NCBI GenBank assembly: GCA_035341015.1
Contig: DAOQUL010000006.1
Location: 35,945 to 99,944 of the forward strand
DNA: 64,000 nt
DNA from: JAKQIM01 sp029557965
GTDB taxonomy: Bacteria; Chloroflexota; Anaerolineae; Anaerolineales; UBA4823
Direction of reading: 5' to 3'
In this document: positions 41,166 to 50,261 of the stretch, piece by piece
Layout of the letters: each line of letters opens with the position of its first letter
Position numbering within the stretch: the first letter of the stretch is position 1
Program-made: the position numbers and the translations under genes
Notes under the pieces: generated by a model
Databases searched by the model: none
What the model was told of the DNA's origin: nothing
What the model saw: only the letters and a program-made list of their open reading frames with translations

Positions 41166-42467
41166 ATGATACGAGAAGCAAATACCACCCCACCCCAGCC
41201 TGCCAAACGCCCGCCCGAGTCTGAATACCTGAACTGCATCCGCTGCGGGCTCTGCCTGGCTGTTTGTCCCACTTATCGAGAATTTCTCAGCGAGACAGCC
41301 TCGCCGCGCGGCCGAGTGGCCCTGGCGCGCAAAGGCCTGGAAGGCGACCTGCTGCTCAGCCCCAACCTGGCCGAACAGATGTACGCTTGCTTTGACTGCA
41401 TGGCCTGCAACGACATCTGCCCGGTAGGCATCCACCCTGCCGACCTGGCAGTGGAAATGCGCGCCCTGCATGAACAGATACATCCTGCCCGCTGGAAGGA
41501 CGGCCTGTTCAAACGGCTCATTCCTTACCCCGGGCGCATGGAGTGGGCCACCTGGCCCCTGCGCCTGTACGAGCGGCTGGGCTTGCGCCACCTGGTCTAT
41601 GCTCTGGGCCTGTACAGGCTGATGCCGCCCCAACTGCGTGACCTTGAAGCCATGCTCCCGCGCCTGCCGCAGCGCCCCCTGCGTCCCGCCTTACCCGAAG
41701 TGACCCACGCCCAGGGGCAAAGCCTGCGGCGAGTGGGCTTCTTCTTGGGCTGTGCACAAAGCCTGATGTTTGCCGAGGAAAGCGCTGCCACCCTGCGCGT
41801 ATTGTCTCGCAACGGCTGCACGGTCGTCACACCCAGGCAGACGGTCTGCTGCGGCATGCCTGCCATCAGCTACGGTCGCACCGACCTGGTGAGTGAACAG
41901 GCGCGCTTCAATATCCAACTCTTTGAGCAAACCCAGGTTGACGTGATCATCACCGATTGTGCCACTTGTGGCTCCACCCTAAAAGACTACGGGCACATTC
42001 TGGCTGATGACCCCGTCTGGGCAAAACGTGCCTCGGCTTTTGCCGCCAAAGTGCGGGATGTGAGCGAGTTCCTGGCTTCCATTCCCCTCGAGAAGCCCTC
42101 CGGGCGTATCGAGGGGCGCGTCACCTACCATGACCCCTGTCATCTGCGCCGCGGCCAGGGCGTGTGGCAGCAGCCCCGCCAGCTTTTGCGCATGATCGAT
42201 GGCCTGGAACTGGTTGAGATGCCTGAAGCAGATTGGTGCTGTGGCTCAGCCGGCAGCCAGTTGATCACCCACTACGCCACATCTTTAGGCGTGTTAAAAC
42301 GTAAGACTGATCATATCGCCGGCACACATGCCAACTATGTAGCCTCCGGCTGCCCCGGCTGCCAGATGCAGCTCATTACTGGCGTCAAGCGCCAGGGGTT
42401 GGCGGTGCAAGTTGTGCACCCGATCGCTCTGCTAGACCAGGCCTATGCAAAGGATAAAAAACAATGA
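41166..42467 (+). CDS. glcF: Glycolate oxidase-type iron-sulfur subunit
   Basis: The 433 residues start with two [4Fe-4S] motifs, CIRCGLCLAVCPTY and CFDCMACNDICPVG, followed by two CCG domains (FLGCAQSLMF...CCGMP; DPCHLRRGQG...DWCCGSAG; TDCATCGSTLKDY) that bind further clusters. Such subunits pass electrons from a flavin 2-hydroxyacid dehydrogenase to quinone or another carrier. It overlaps glcD by 4 bases. Substrate could be glycolate or lactate. Confidence 0.88.
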   Translation: MIREANTTPPQPAKRPPESEYLNCIRCGLCLAVCPTYREFLSETASPRGRVALARKGLEGDLLLSPNLAEQMYACFDCMACNDICPVGIHPADLAVEMRALHEQIHPARWKDGLFKRLIPYPGRMEWATWPLRLYERLGLRHLVYALGLYRLMPPQLRDLEAMLPRLPQRPLRPALPEVTHAQGQSLRRVGFFLGCAQSLMFAEESAATLRVLSRNGCTVVTPRQTVCCGMPAISYGRTDLVSEQARFNIQLFEQTQVDVIITDCATCGSTLKDYGHILADDPVWAKRASAFAAKVRDVSEFLASIPLEKPSGRIEGRVTYHDPCHLRRGQGVWQQPRQLLRMIDGLELVEMPEADWCCGSAGSQLITHYATSLGVLKRKTDHIAGTHANYVASGCPGCQMQLITGVKRQGLAVQVVHPIALLDQAYAKDKKQ

Positions 42468-43867
42468 TCGACCAGGTTCTGATTTCTCAATTCGAAAAAC
42501 TGCTTGGCAAAGACGGTGCGCTCTCTACGCCCGAGGATTTGGCCGTATACGGGTATGACGGCACCTTTGAAGATCACCAGCCAGATCTGGTACTCCTGCC
42601 GCGCAGCACCGAGCAAGTCAGCCAGGTCGTTCAACTGGCTGCCGCAGAACGCTTACCCCTGGTAACCCGGGGCATGGGCTCAGGATTGGCTGCCGCCTCG
42701 GTGCCTTTCCAGGGGGGGATTGTTCTGGCAATGACACGCATGAACCGCATCCTTGAAATTGACCCGGTCAACGCCACCGTCCTGGTAGAAGCGGGTGTCA
42801 TCACCGCTCACCTGCAGGCCGCCGTTGAAAAGCTGGGGCTCTCTTACCCGCCCGATCCATCCAGCATCCGCCATTCCACCATCGGCGGGAATATTGCCTG
42901 CAACGCAGGTGGTCCACACTGCCTGAAGTACGGCGTCACCGGTGATTATGTGCTCGGCCTGACCGTCGTCCTGGCAGATGGGCGCGTCTTACGCACCGGC
43001 GGCAAACCGATCAAAGATGTGGTCGGCTATGACTTAAAGGCCCTCTTCACCGGGTCTGAAGGTACCCTGGGTGTGATCACCGAAGCACTCTTGCGCCTGA
43101 TTGCCAGGCCAAAGTTCGCCCGCACCGCCAGCGTAGAGTTTGCCTCGCTAGAAGATGCCTCCCGCACCATCAATACCATCCTCATGACTGGCATCGTCCC
43201 TGCGACTTTAGAGCTGATGGACGAAACTGCCATTGCTTGCATCGAAGAAGCCATGCACCTGGGCCTGCCGCTTGATGTTGAAGCCATCTTGCTTGTAGAA
43301 TGCGATGGCAGCGATGAGGCATCTGTCATCCGCGAGAGCGAAGAAATTGAGCGCATCTGCCAGCAATGTGGTGCGCGGCGCGTAAAGCTGGCCCAAGATG
43401 AAAATGAGCGGGCCCGCTTGTGGCAAGCACGGCGTTCGGTATCCCCGGCCCTGGCGCGCCGCTCGCCCAACAAACTGGGCGAAGATATCACTGTGCCGCG
43501 CAGCGCCATCCCCGAAGCCGTGCGCGGGCTGAAAGCCATTAGCCAAAAATATGGCCTACCCATCGTCATCTATGGCCACGCCGGCGACGGCAATTTACAT
43601 CCGGCTATCCTCTTCGATAAGCGTGACCCGGCCCAATGGGCCAAAGTTGGAGAAATGGCAGCCGCCGAATTTACCCTGGCGCTCTCGCTGGGTGGAACAC
43701 TCTCTGGCGAACATGGGGTGGGCGCGCTAAAACGCCCCTATATCGAGCAGGCTCTCGGGCCACTTTCAATCGAAATTCAACGGCGCATCAAAAATGCCCT
43801 AGACCCCCTGAATATCCTCAACCCGGGAAAAGTTTTTCCCGATAAAGGGGAACACTTCAAACGTTAA
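42464..43867 (+). CDS. glcD: FAD-linked 2-hydroxyacid oxidase, GlcD-like
   Basis: The 467 residues have a VAO/PCMH-type FAD domain (LVTRGMGSGLAAASVPFQGG; VLVEAGVITAHLQ; YPPDPSSIRHSTIGGNIACNAGG) and a C-terminal oxidase domain ending GTLSGEHGVGALKRPYI. GHAGDGNLHP holds a likely metal and substrate His. It pairs with the overlapping glcF gene; GlcE is not present, as in several bacteria with two-component versions. Its stop overlaps that of convergent rodA. Confidence 0.9.
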   Translation: MIDQVLISQFEKLLGKDGALSTPEDLAVYGYDGTFEDHQPDLVLLPRSTEQVSQVVQLAAAERLPLVTRGMGSGLAAASVPFQGGIVLAMTRMNRILEIDPVNATVLVEAGVITAHLQAAVEKLGLSYPPDPSSIRHSTIGGNIACNAGGPHCLKYGVTGDYVLGLTVVLADGRVLRTGGKPIKDVVGYDLKALFTGSEGTLGVITEALLRLIARPKFARTASVEFASLEDASRTINTILMTGIVPATLELMDETAIACIEEAMHLGLPLDVEAILLVECDGSDEASVIRESEEIERICQQCGARRVKLAQDENERARLWQARRSVSPALARRSPNKLGEDITVPRSAIPEAVRGLKAISQKYGLPIVIYGHAGDGNLHPAILFDKRDPAQWAKVGEMAAAEFTLALSLGGTLSGEHGVGALKRPYIEQALGPLSIEIQRRIKNALDPLNILNPGKVFPDKGEHFKR

Positions 43868-44967
43868 AATTCAAGGGATTTATGCCGCAGGGCCACGCTT
43901 TGCACCAGCCCCACCCCTAACAACAAAGACAACAAAGAACTGCCCCCATAACTGATAAATGGCAAGGGCAGCCCGGTGGCAGGTACCAGCTTCAGGTTCA
44001 CCCCAATATTCACCATGGCCTGGAAAGCCAGCAAAGTCGCCACGCCATAAGCGATCAAAGCACCAAATGTATCACTGGCAATGCGCGCCACACGCAAACA
44101 GCGGTAGATCACAAAGATGAACACCAAAAACAGGATCACCATGCCCACAAAGCCAAATTCTTGGGCCGCGCCGGCAAAGATAAAATCAGACCAGCGCACC
44201 TTCAAAAACCGCAAGTGCACCTGCGTCCCCTGGAAGTAACCCTGCCCAGTCAACCCACCCGAGCCAATGCTGATCAATGCCTGCTCAATATTATACGTCT
44301 CGCCGTGGCGTGCATCTGGGTCTGCAAACAAAAAGTTGATTATGCGCTGCTTTTGATAATCCACCAAAAACGGGTAGGCCGCAAAAGGCAGCACCGTGCC
44401 GACGCCAATAAAAAGAAGCAGGTGCTTGATCCGCAAGCCGCTGGCCCATAGTAAAGCAAACCAGATCACCAGGATCACCAACGAGGTGCTCAAGTTTGGC
44501 TGGAGCAAGATCCAGATCACGATCCCCAACGTGTAGAGCAGGCTGCGCCCAATCCAGATCAGGCTATCCAGTTTATCCTGGTTGCGGGCAAAGAAATCGG
44601 CCAGCACCAAGATAACGACAATCTTGGCCAATTCAGAGGGCTGGATCAAGATCACACCGGTATCAAACCAGCGCGCCGAGCCGTACAAAGCCTGCCCTGC
44701 GATGGTCAATGCCGCCAAAAAGACAGCCGTGAGCAAATACATTGGCCGGCTGATCGACGACCACAAGCGGTAATCAATGGCCGAGACAATGAAAACAACA
44801 ATAAAGCCCACCACCGCAAAGATCAACTGTCGTTGGACAATATTGGATTCTTCCAGCTCAATATTGCCAGCCACAGCCGACCTGATCATGGTGATCCCAA
44901 AGATGGTCAGGATCGCTACCGCCCCCAGCAGCCAGAAGTCAAAATGCCGCCAGTTGGTGTCGCCCAT
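43864..44967 (-). CDS. rodA: SEDS family peptidoglycan polymerase RodA
   Basis: The 367 residues show about ten membrane spans and the SEDS landmarks: ARWFDTGVILIQPSELAKI near the middle, LTGQGYFQGTQVHLRFLKVRWSDFIFA-AAQEFGFVG, and PFISYGGSSLLSLLLGVGL at the end. SEDS proteins polymerise glycan strands with a class B PBP; PBP2 (mrdA) is encoded nearby. RodA rather than FtsW is preferred because of the mre/mrd context. It is the last gene of the minC-D-E-rodA run. Confidence 0.9.
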   Translation of the reverse strand: MGDTNWRHFDFWLLGAVAILTIFGITMIRSAVAGNIELEESNIVQRQLIFAVVGFIVVFIVSAIDYRLWSSISRPMYLLTAVFLAALTIAGQALYGSARWFDTGVILIQPSELAKIVVILVLADFFARNQDKLDSLIWIGRSLLYTLGIVIWILLQPNLSTSLVILVIWFALLWASGLRIKHLLLFIGVGTVLPFAAYPFLVDYQKQRIINFLFADPDARHGETYNIEQALISIGSGGLTGQGYFQGTQVHLRFLKVRWSDFIFAGAAQEFGFVGMVILFLVFIFVIYRCLRVARIASDTFGALIAYGVATLLAFQAMVNIGVNLKLVPATGLPLPFISYGGSSLLSLLLGVGLVQSVALRHKSLEF

Positions 44968-44969
44968 AT

Positions 44970-45239
44970 TTAACGCGCCCGGCGCCGGACAGCCGGCCGG
45001 AGCGGAATATCCGCTACCAACCGCTGTTCTCGGCCTTCCTGCTCCATCTCGATCCGTACAGCCTCAGGATCGATCTCAACGTAACGCGAAATGACCTGGA
45101 TCAACTCATCCTTTAAGGACGATAAAGTACCCGGCGACATATCTGTCCGGTCGTGGATCAATACCAACTTCAGGCGCTCCTTGGCCTGGTTAGCACTTTT
45201 GCGATCCCGTCCAAACACCCGTTCCAGGAAGCCGCTCAT
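44970..45239 (-). CDS. minE: Cell division topological specificity factor MinE
   Basis: The 89 residues have the MinE layout: an N-terminal membrane-binding and anti-MinCD part (FLERVFGRDRKSANQAKERLKLVLIHDR) and a C-terminal dimerisation domain (LSSLKDELIQVISRYVEIDPEAVRI). ATG 45239 is chosen because AGGAGGTGA, a near-perfect ribosome site, lies 5 bases upstream inside the end of minD. Confidence 0.93.
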   Translation of the reverse strand: MSGFLERVFGRDRKSANQAKERLKLVLIHDRTDMSPGTLSSLKDELIQVISRYVEIDPEAVRIEMEQEGREQRLVADIPLRPAVRRRAR

Positions 45240-45240
45240 G

Positions 45241-46044
45241 CTAATCACCTCCTGGGCGGATCATACGCGCCAGTCGCCCCAAAAAGCCGCCTTGCTCTTC
45301 CAGGTTCAAGAACGGGACTTCTTCGCCTTTCAACCGGCGGGCAATATTCCGAAAAGCCTGGCCCGCCTTGGTTTTGCCATCCAGCGAAATGGGCATACCC
45401 CGGTTAGTGCTGGTGACCACGTTCTCATCCTCAGGAATCACCCCGATCAGGTCGACTGCCAGCAGCTCCAGGATATCATCGATTCCTAACATGTCGCCGC
45501 GCTTCACCATCTCAGGCCGCAGCCGGTTGATCACCAACCGCGCCGGGCCCTTTTCCTCGGCCTCGACCAACCCAATGATCCGGTCAGCATCGCGCACAGC
45601 CGATACCTCTGGATTGGTGATCACAATGACCACGTCTGCCGGGGCCACCGCATTGCGGAAGCCGCGCTCAATACCAGCCGGAGAATCGATCAAGATCCAA
45701 TCACATTCACTGCGCAGTTCATCGCATAAGCGCACCATGTCGCTGGGGGATACTGCACTTTTGTCGCGCGTTTGCGCCGCCGGGATCAGGTGCAACTCTG
45801 GCAAACGTTTATCCCGGATCATGGCCTGGCGTAAACGACAGCGCCCCTCGATCACATCCACCAGGTCATATACGATCCTGTTCTCAAGGCCCAACACCAC
45901 GTCCAGGTTACGCAAACCGATATCGGTATCCACGCAGACGACCTTATCGCCATCTGCCGCCAGGGCGGCAGCCAGATTCGCCGTTGCCGTCGTCTTGCCA
46001 ACGCCACCCTTTCCTGATGTTACAGTCACAACTTTTGCTGCCAT
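45241..46044 (-). CDS. minD: Septum site-determining ATPase MinD
   Basis: Membrane-cycling ATPase that positions MinC. The 267 residues have the deviant Walker A SGKGGVGKTT at residues 10-19, VDTDIGLRNLDVVLG, and LIDSPAGIERGF. The C-terminus has the amphipathic membrane-targeting helix (GFLGRLARMI). ATG 46044 gives the normal N-terminus and has GGGAAG upstream; the frame back to 46074 runs into minC. Confidence 0.95.
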   Translation of the reverse strand: MAAKVVTVTSGKGGVGKTTATANLAAALAADGDKVVCVDTDIGLRNLDVVLGLENRIVYDLVDVIEGRCRLRQAMIRDKRLPELHLIPAAQTRDKSAVSPSDMVRLCDELRSECDWILIDSPAGIERGFRNAVAPADVVIVITNPEVSAVRDADRIIGLVEAEEKGPARLVINRLRPEMVKRGDMLGIDDILELLAVDLIGVIPEDENVVTSTNRGMPISLDGKTKAGQAFRNIARRLKGEEVPFLNLEEQGGFLGRLARMIRPGGD

Positions 46045-46052
46045 CTTCTTCC

Positions 46053-46733
46053 CTACCTGTCTTTTGGATTCCATACCTCGGCAATCACTTGCCCATTTTG
46101 CAATTTGGCCACCTCGGGTTGGGTCTTACCGCGCCGCTGAGGCGACAAAGCGATTTGCCCGGCTATGCGCAACTGCGTTGGAGATAGATCCAACGCACAC
46201 ACCACCGCGTGTTCGTCGCCTTCTGCCCCGGCGTGCACCACCCCGCGCAGGTGCCCCCATACCACCACATCGCCGCCTGCCACAATCTCTGCCCCGGGGT
46301 TCACATCACCAATCACCACCACGTGCCCCGGGTGCTCCAGGCTGTACCCCGAACGCAGCGTGCGCTTCACCAGCACCGCTCCTTCGCCATCGTACAGGCG
46401 TGTTTCGGGCAGCTTTTGCGCTCGCTCAGGGATCGGTTTTGAGAGACGCGTCGCCAACCCCAGGGCCTGGGCGGTTTGAACGGTTTTTGGTGAGTTGGCC
46501 AATACGGCCCACAAGGACAAACCCCGTTCCGAAAGTACATCTCGCAGCCCACCCAATTCCACCGCGTTCAAAGCGTGGTTACCCACATCCACCGCCAGCT
46601 TACCACCGCGCAAAAAATCTCCCTGCTGCGCAATATGCTCCAAGAACGCAGCACGAATATCGGGCCACTCGCCATCTCCCAGCGTGACCAGCAAGCCCTC
46701 GCGAATACCCTTGATTTGCACCTTTGGCTGCAT
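46053..46733 (-). CDS. minC: Septum inhibitor MinC
   Basis: The 226 residues have a divergent N-terminal FtsZ-inhibiting domain and the C-terminal beta-helix domain: VLVKRTLRSGYSLEHPGHVVVIGDVNPGAEIVAGGDVVVWGHLRG, a repeated Gly pattern typical of MinC. It is followed closely by minD and minE. The first gene of this unit, it has an extended -10 box upstream. Confidence 0.92.
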   Translation of the reverse strand: MQPKVQIKGIREGLLVTLGDGEWPDIRAAFLEHIAQQGDFLRGGKLAVDVGNHALNAVELGGLRDVLSERGLSLWAVLANSPKTVQTAQALGLATRLSKPIPERAQKLPETRLYDGEGAVLVKRTLRSGYSLEHPGHVVVIGDVNPGAEIVAGGDVVVWGHLRGVVHAGAEGDEHAVVCALDLSPTQLRIAGQIALSPQRRGKTQPEVAKLQNGQVIAEVWNPKDR

Positions 46734-46760
46734 ATGAATACCGTCTCAAATACCTATAAG

Positions 46761-46769
46761 ATTATAGCA
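46761..46769 (-). promoter_or_regulatory. Extended -10 promoter of minC
   Basis: TGCTATAAT on the minus strand, about 21 bases upstream of the predicted transcript start and close to the minC ATG. No consensus -35 box is seen, as expected for an extended -10 site. Confidence 0.5.
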
Positions 46770-46805
46770 TGAAGCTTTAAAACGACCTTCGAAACACCAA
46801 TTAAT

Positions 46806-48887
46806 TTATGGCGCTAAAGCGCTATCTACCGCTTTTAGCTCAAAATATGCTTCAAGCACCCGCCGCACAATAGGCCCCGCCACGCTGGAACCCTCGCTGC
46901 CATTATACACAAAAGCCACCACCGCGATCTCTGGCGTATTATAAGGTGCAAATGCCACCGTCCAGGCGTGCGAGGGCCAACTCCCCGGGATGCACAAACC
47001 GCGTGCGTCGGCATATTTGTCGCAGTACTCGGCAGTGCCCGTCTTGCCAGCCGCCGCTACGCCCATGGTTCGAAACTGTTCCAACAGTGTGCCTTCGGTA
47101 ACTGCCAGGCGCATCCCCAGGCGCACTTCGTCGAATACCCAAGGAGCCACCGTGCTCATCTCGCCAGTTTCCACGCAACCCCGGATCGTGTTATCTTCGT
47201 ATCCCTGGATCACCGGGTCAACCGTCAGATCCCAACGCATGGTCGGCGAGAATGGCTGGACCACGTTCCCCTCACCATCCACAATATCGCGCAAGATCGT
47301 CGGTTCCATCAACTTGCCATCGTTGGCAATCGTCGCCGCCGACATTAACACCTGCAGCGGCGTAGCCAAGGCATACCCCTGGCCTACACTCATAATATAA
47401 GTGTCACCCGTTGACCAGCTTTCTCCCTGGTTGATCCGTTTATACGTCGGATCAGGGATCAATCCATCTGCCGTGTCCCATAATTCGATCCCAGGCTTCA
47501 GGCCATATCCCAGTGCCCGTGCATACGTACCCAACCGGCAGATGCCCAGCCCAGGGTTGACCTCGTCCAGATAACCGCCACCCAGCTTGTAAAAATAAAC
47601 GTTGCTCGAATTGGCCACCGCGTGCCAAAAATCAAGCTGCCCAAATCCGCCGGGAGTGGTCTTATAAACCCAGTCCACAAATTCTCGTGCTTTGCCAGGG
47701 TCGTTGGCGTAAAATCGTTCGGTCACGTCCAGCTTGCCTGGAGTCTCAATGATTTGGTCAGGCGTTACCACCCCCTCATTCAAAGCCCCCACCGCTGTTA
47801 CCAATTTGAACACCGATCCAGCAGGAAGTTCAGCCCCGACCGCATGATTCAGCAAAGGGTTACGCGCATCCAAAAGTAGTTGCTCATAATAATAAGCTGG
47901 AATGAGCTCGGCCATGCGGTTATTTTCATAAGTAGGGTAAGAAACCATCGCCAGGATCTCTCCCGTGGTTGGGTTCATCGCAATCACCACCCCACTGGTA
48001 AAACGGAGCTCGCCAAAGTAGCGATTCCAAAGATCAAGCTCATTGATCAAGATCGACTCAGTGGCCTGTTGCAAGCGGGTGTCAATTGTCAAATGGATGT
48101 TCAGCCCTGGGGTTGGCAGAACTGGCGGCGCCAAATCTCGGATCACCTGCCCAGCCCCATCCACCTCAACCACGCGCAGGCCATTGGATCCCGCCAAGAT
48201 ATCCTGGAAGTACAACTCCACGCCCGCGTATCCTACTTTATCGCGGTTGGGAACAAAACCCAGGTCTATATAGGCTGCCTCTTCCGAAGCCGGGAGTGGC
48301 CCCAAGAAGCCAACCAAAGCCGCGGTCAGCGAACCAGTGGGATAATCACGCACCGGTTTCACTTCAATCCCCGTTCCAGGCCAGACGGAAGCATTTTCTT
48401 GCACAACTATCGCCACTTCTCGTTTGACATCGCAAGCAACCGTTACCGGGCTGAATGGGGCTGTTGTTTCACCGTAAGTCACAATCTCGGTCACGCCGTG
48501 CGGCGAAGTACATTCCACATACGGGTATTCATCTGATATCTCGTTTAAACTGACCGGAACTCCCGTTAGCTTAGATAGCTCGCGGTAGATCATTTGCACC
48601 TCGCCCATATCATCGGGCAGGTCAGCCGGGATGACCACCACATTATACGAGGGCGCATTACTCGCCAGGATATAGCCATTGCGATCATAGATAATACCGC
48701 GCTGAGTCTGCAAATTGATCTCAGAAGTGCGGTTATCGTTGGCCTGCAGCAGCCATTCATCGTACTCGACAACCTGCATTTGAAACAGACGCGCCACGTA
48801 GATCAAAAATACCACCACCACTACCCCAACAAAGAAGGTGATACGCCACGTCTGAACTGTATTTTGGATTCCAGATGCACTTTTCAT
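46806..48887 (-). CDS. mrdA: Penicillin-binding protein 2 (class B transpeptidase)
   Basis: Cross-links peptidoglycan during elongation. The 693 residues have one N-terminal span (ITFFVGVVVVVFLIYVA), a dimerisation/pedestal region and a transpeptidase domain with SVFK (Ser nucleophile, in PAGSVFKLVTAVGAL), SSN in ANSSNVYFY, and KTG in AAGKTGTAEY. The insert ERFYANDPG and WPSHAWTVAFAPY are typical of PBP2. It lies downstream of mreBCD, as in E. coli rod clusters. Confidence 0.94.
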   Translation of the reverse strand: MKSASGIQNTVQTWRITFFVGVVVVVFLIYVARLFQMQVVEYDEWLLQANDNRTSEINLQTQRGIIYDRNGYILASNAPSYNVVVIPADLPDDMGEVQMIYRELSKLTGVPVSLNEISDEYPYVECTSPHGVTEIVTYGETTAPFSPVTVACDVKREVAIVVQENASVWPGTGIEVKPVRDYPTGSLTAALVGFLGPLPASEEAAYIDLGFVPNRDKVGYAGVELYFQDILAGSNGLRVVEVDGAGQVIRDLAPPVLPTPGLNIHLTIDTRLQQATESILINELDLWNRYFGELRFTSGVVIAMNPTTGEILAMVSYPTYENNRMAELIPAYYYEQLLLDARNPLLNHAVGAELPAGSVFKLVTAVGALNEGVVTPDQIIETPGKLDVTERFYANDPGKAREFVDWVYKTTPGGFGQLDFWHAVANSSNVYFYKLGGGYLDEVNPGLGICRLGTYARALGYGLKPGIELWDTADGLIPDPTYKRINQGESWSTGDTYIMSVGQGYALATPLQVLMSAATIANDGKLMEPTILRDIVDGEGNVVQPFSPTMRWDLTVDPVIQGYEDNTIRGCVETGEMSTVAPWVFDEVRLGMRLAVTEGTLLEQFRTMGVAAAGKTGTAEYCDKYADARGLCIPGSWPSHAWTVAFAPYNTPEIAVVAFVYNGSEGSSVAGPIVRRVLEAYFELKAVDSALAP

Positions 48888-49384
48888 ACTTCAATCTCTT
48901 CTGGGTAAAGCCAGTTCGCCAGATCTCTCACCATCACGTATACTGGCATCGCCAATAATAGGTTTAACAACAGGCTCGGTAAGGTAATAAGATTAAACAC
49001 CTGGGCGATCGGGATCAGAGTTCCACTCAACCACCGCGCCAACCAGGATACCCCATGTGTTACCAAGGTCCCCAGCAAGGTTACCGCCAGCATCGCCAGC
49101 GCTGGCGCCTTCCATACCCTCCGCCGCAGGATCAGCGCAATCAGCGTTACCAGCAGATAAGCACCCAGCAGCGCCCCCATTGGCAACCCCGACACCAGGC
49201 CGACCATCGACCCTCCGATTAAGCTCCAAGGCCAGATCGCCCGCGCCCGTTCTTGCAAAGCCCAGGCCACGATGGTTAACAAGACCACATCCGCTGTGCC
49301 CCGCAACAAAGGCATTGCACTGATCATTCCACCCTGCAAGATCACCAAGATCGCAAAAACAGGAAAAGCAATCAAGACGGCCAT
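48884..49384 (-). CDS. mreD: Rod shape-determining protein MreD
   Basis: The 166 residues form a small polytopic membrane protein with about five spans. Sequence is not strongly conserved in this family, but size, hydrophobic pattern and position between mreC and mrdA identify it. It overlaps mrdA (GTATGA) by 4 bases. Confidence 0.82.
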   Translation of the reverse strand: MAVLIAFPVFAILVILQGGMISAMPLLRGTADVVLLTIVAWALQERARAIWPWSLIGGSMVGLVSGLPMGALLGAYLLVTLIALILRRRVWKAPALAMLAVTLLGTLVTHGVSWLARWLSGTLIPIAQVFNLITLPSLLLNLLLAMPVYVMVRDLANWLYPEEIEV

Positions 49385-49396
49385 CAGCCCAATACC

Positions 49397-50230
49397 TTAT
49401 GGGATCAGGGGGGTAACATCTACCGGTTGGAAGTTGGTGATCACCAGCACAATTTCAAGCGCAGAGAAATCCACTGCTGGCTGCACAGAAGCGCTCTGGA
49501 ACAGGTCATAAGGCAGGTTGCGCACCGTGCTGATCTGGCCCACCACCAGGTTGGGCGGGTAATTCCCACCCAGCCCTGAAGTAACCACCAGGTCACCCAA
49601 CTGAACGTTGGCGCTTTGTGAGATCATCCCCACACTAATATCGCCGGTAATATCGCCCACTAGGGTACCGTCAGCATCGGATTGCTGCAGCAGCACATTA
49701 ACAGAGGAACCTGGATCGTTGATTAATTGAACTCGCGCTGCCCCTGCCGTCACTGCCGCAACCCGGCCCACCAGGCCTTGCTCTGTGACAACCGGCATGC
49801 CGCTCCGCAGTTCCGCGTCCGATCCACGGTTTATGATCACGTAATGCATAAAGGGGCTGGGGTCACGCGCAATAACAGATGCCGCAATGTAACGATTCTC
49901 GGGGCGCGAGCGCGCATAATCTACCAGGGTCGACAGCAATTGGGCCTCGGCCACTTGCTGTTGAAGTTCAACCACCTGCACCTGCAAACTAGAAACTTCT
50001 GCCCTCAGTTCAGCATTCTCCAGGCGCAGTTCCGAAACATCTGCCGGCGCAGTGATCAGACTCTGTATCGCCTGAAAACGCGTTGCCACCCACGTTTGGG
50101 CAGAAATAAGGGGTGTTAAGAAAATACGCGAGAGTGGCGTAAGGTATCCCCCCAATGCCAGGGCAATCAGCCCCGCCACCAATACAACCACCACACCAAT
50201 TCTGAAAATACCCGTAGATGAATATTTCAT
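49397..50230 (-). CDS. mreC: Rod shape-determining protein MreC
   Basis: The 277 residues have one N-terminal span (VVVLVAGLIALALGGYL), a coiled coil of about 40 residues rich in Leu and Glu (LRLENAELRAEVSSLQVQVV), and a beta-rich periplasmic domain with VIARDPSPFMHYVIINRGS. MreC links MreB and the cell-wall synthases. It lies between mreB and mreD. Confidence 0.92.
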   Translation of the reverse strand: MKYSSTGIFRIGVVVVLVAGLIALALGGYLTPLSRIFLTPLISAQTWVATRFQAIQSLITAPADVSELRLENAELRAEVSSLQVQVVELQQQVAEAQLLSTLVDYARSRPENRYIAASVIARDPSPFMHYVIINRGSDAELRSGMPVVTEQGLVGRVAAVTAGAARVQLINDPGSSVNVLLQQSDADGTLVGDITGDISVGMISQSANVQLGDLVVTSGLGGNYPPNLVVGQISTVRNLPYDLFQSASVQPAVDFSALEIVLVITNFQPVDVTPLIP

Positions 50231-50261
50231 CTATACAATTGCACCATCGATCACGCTGCAA

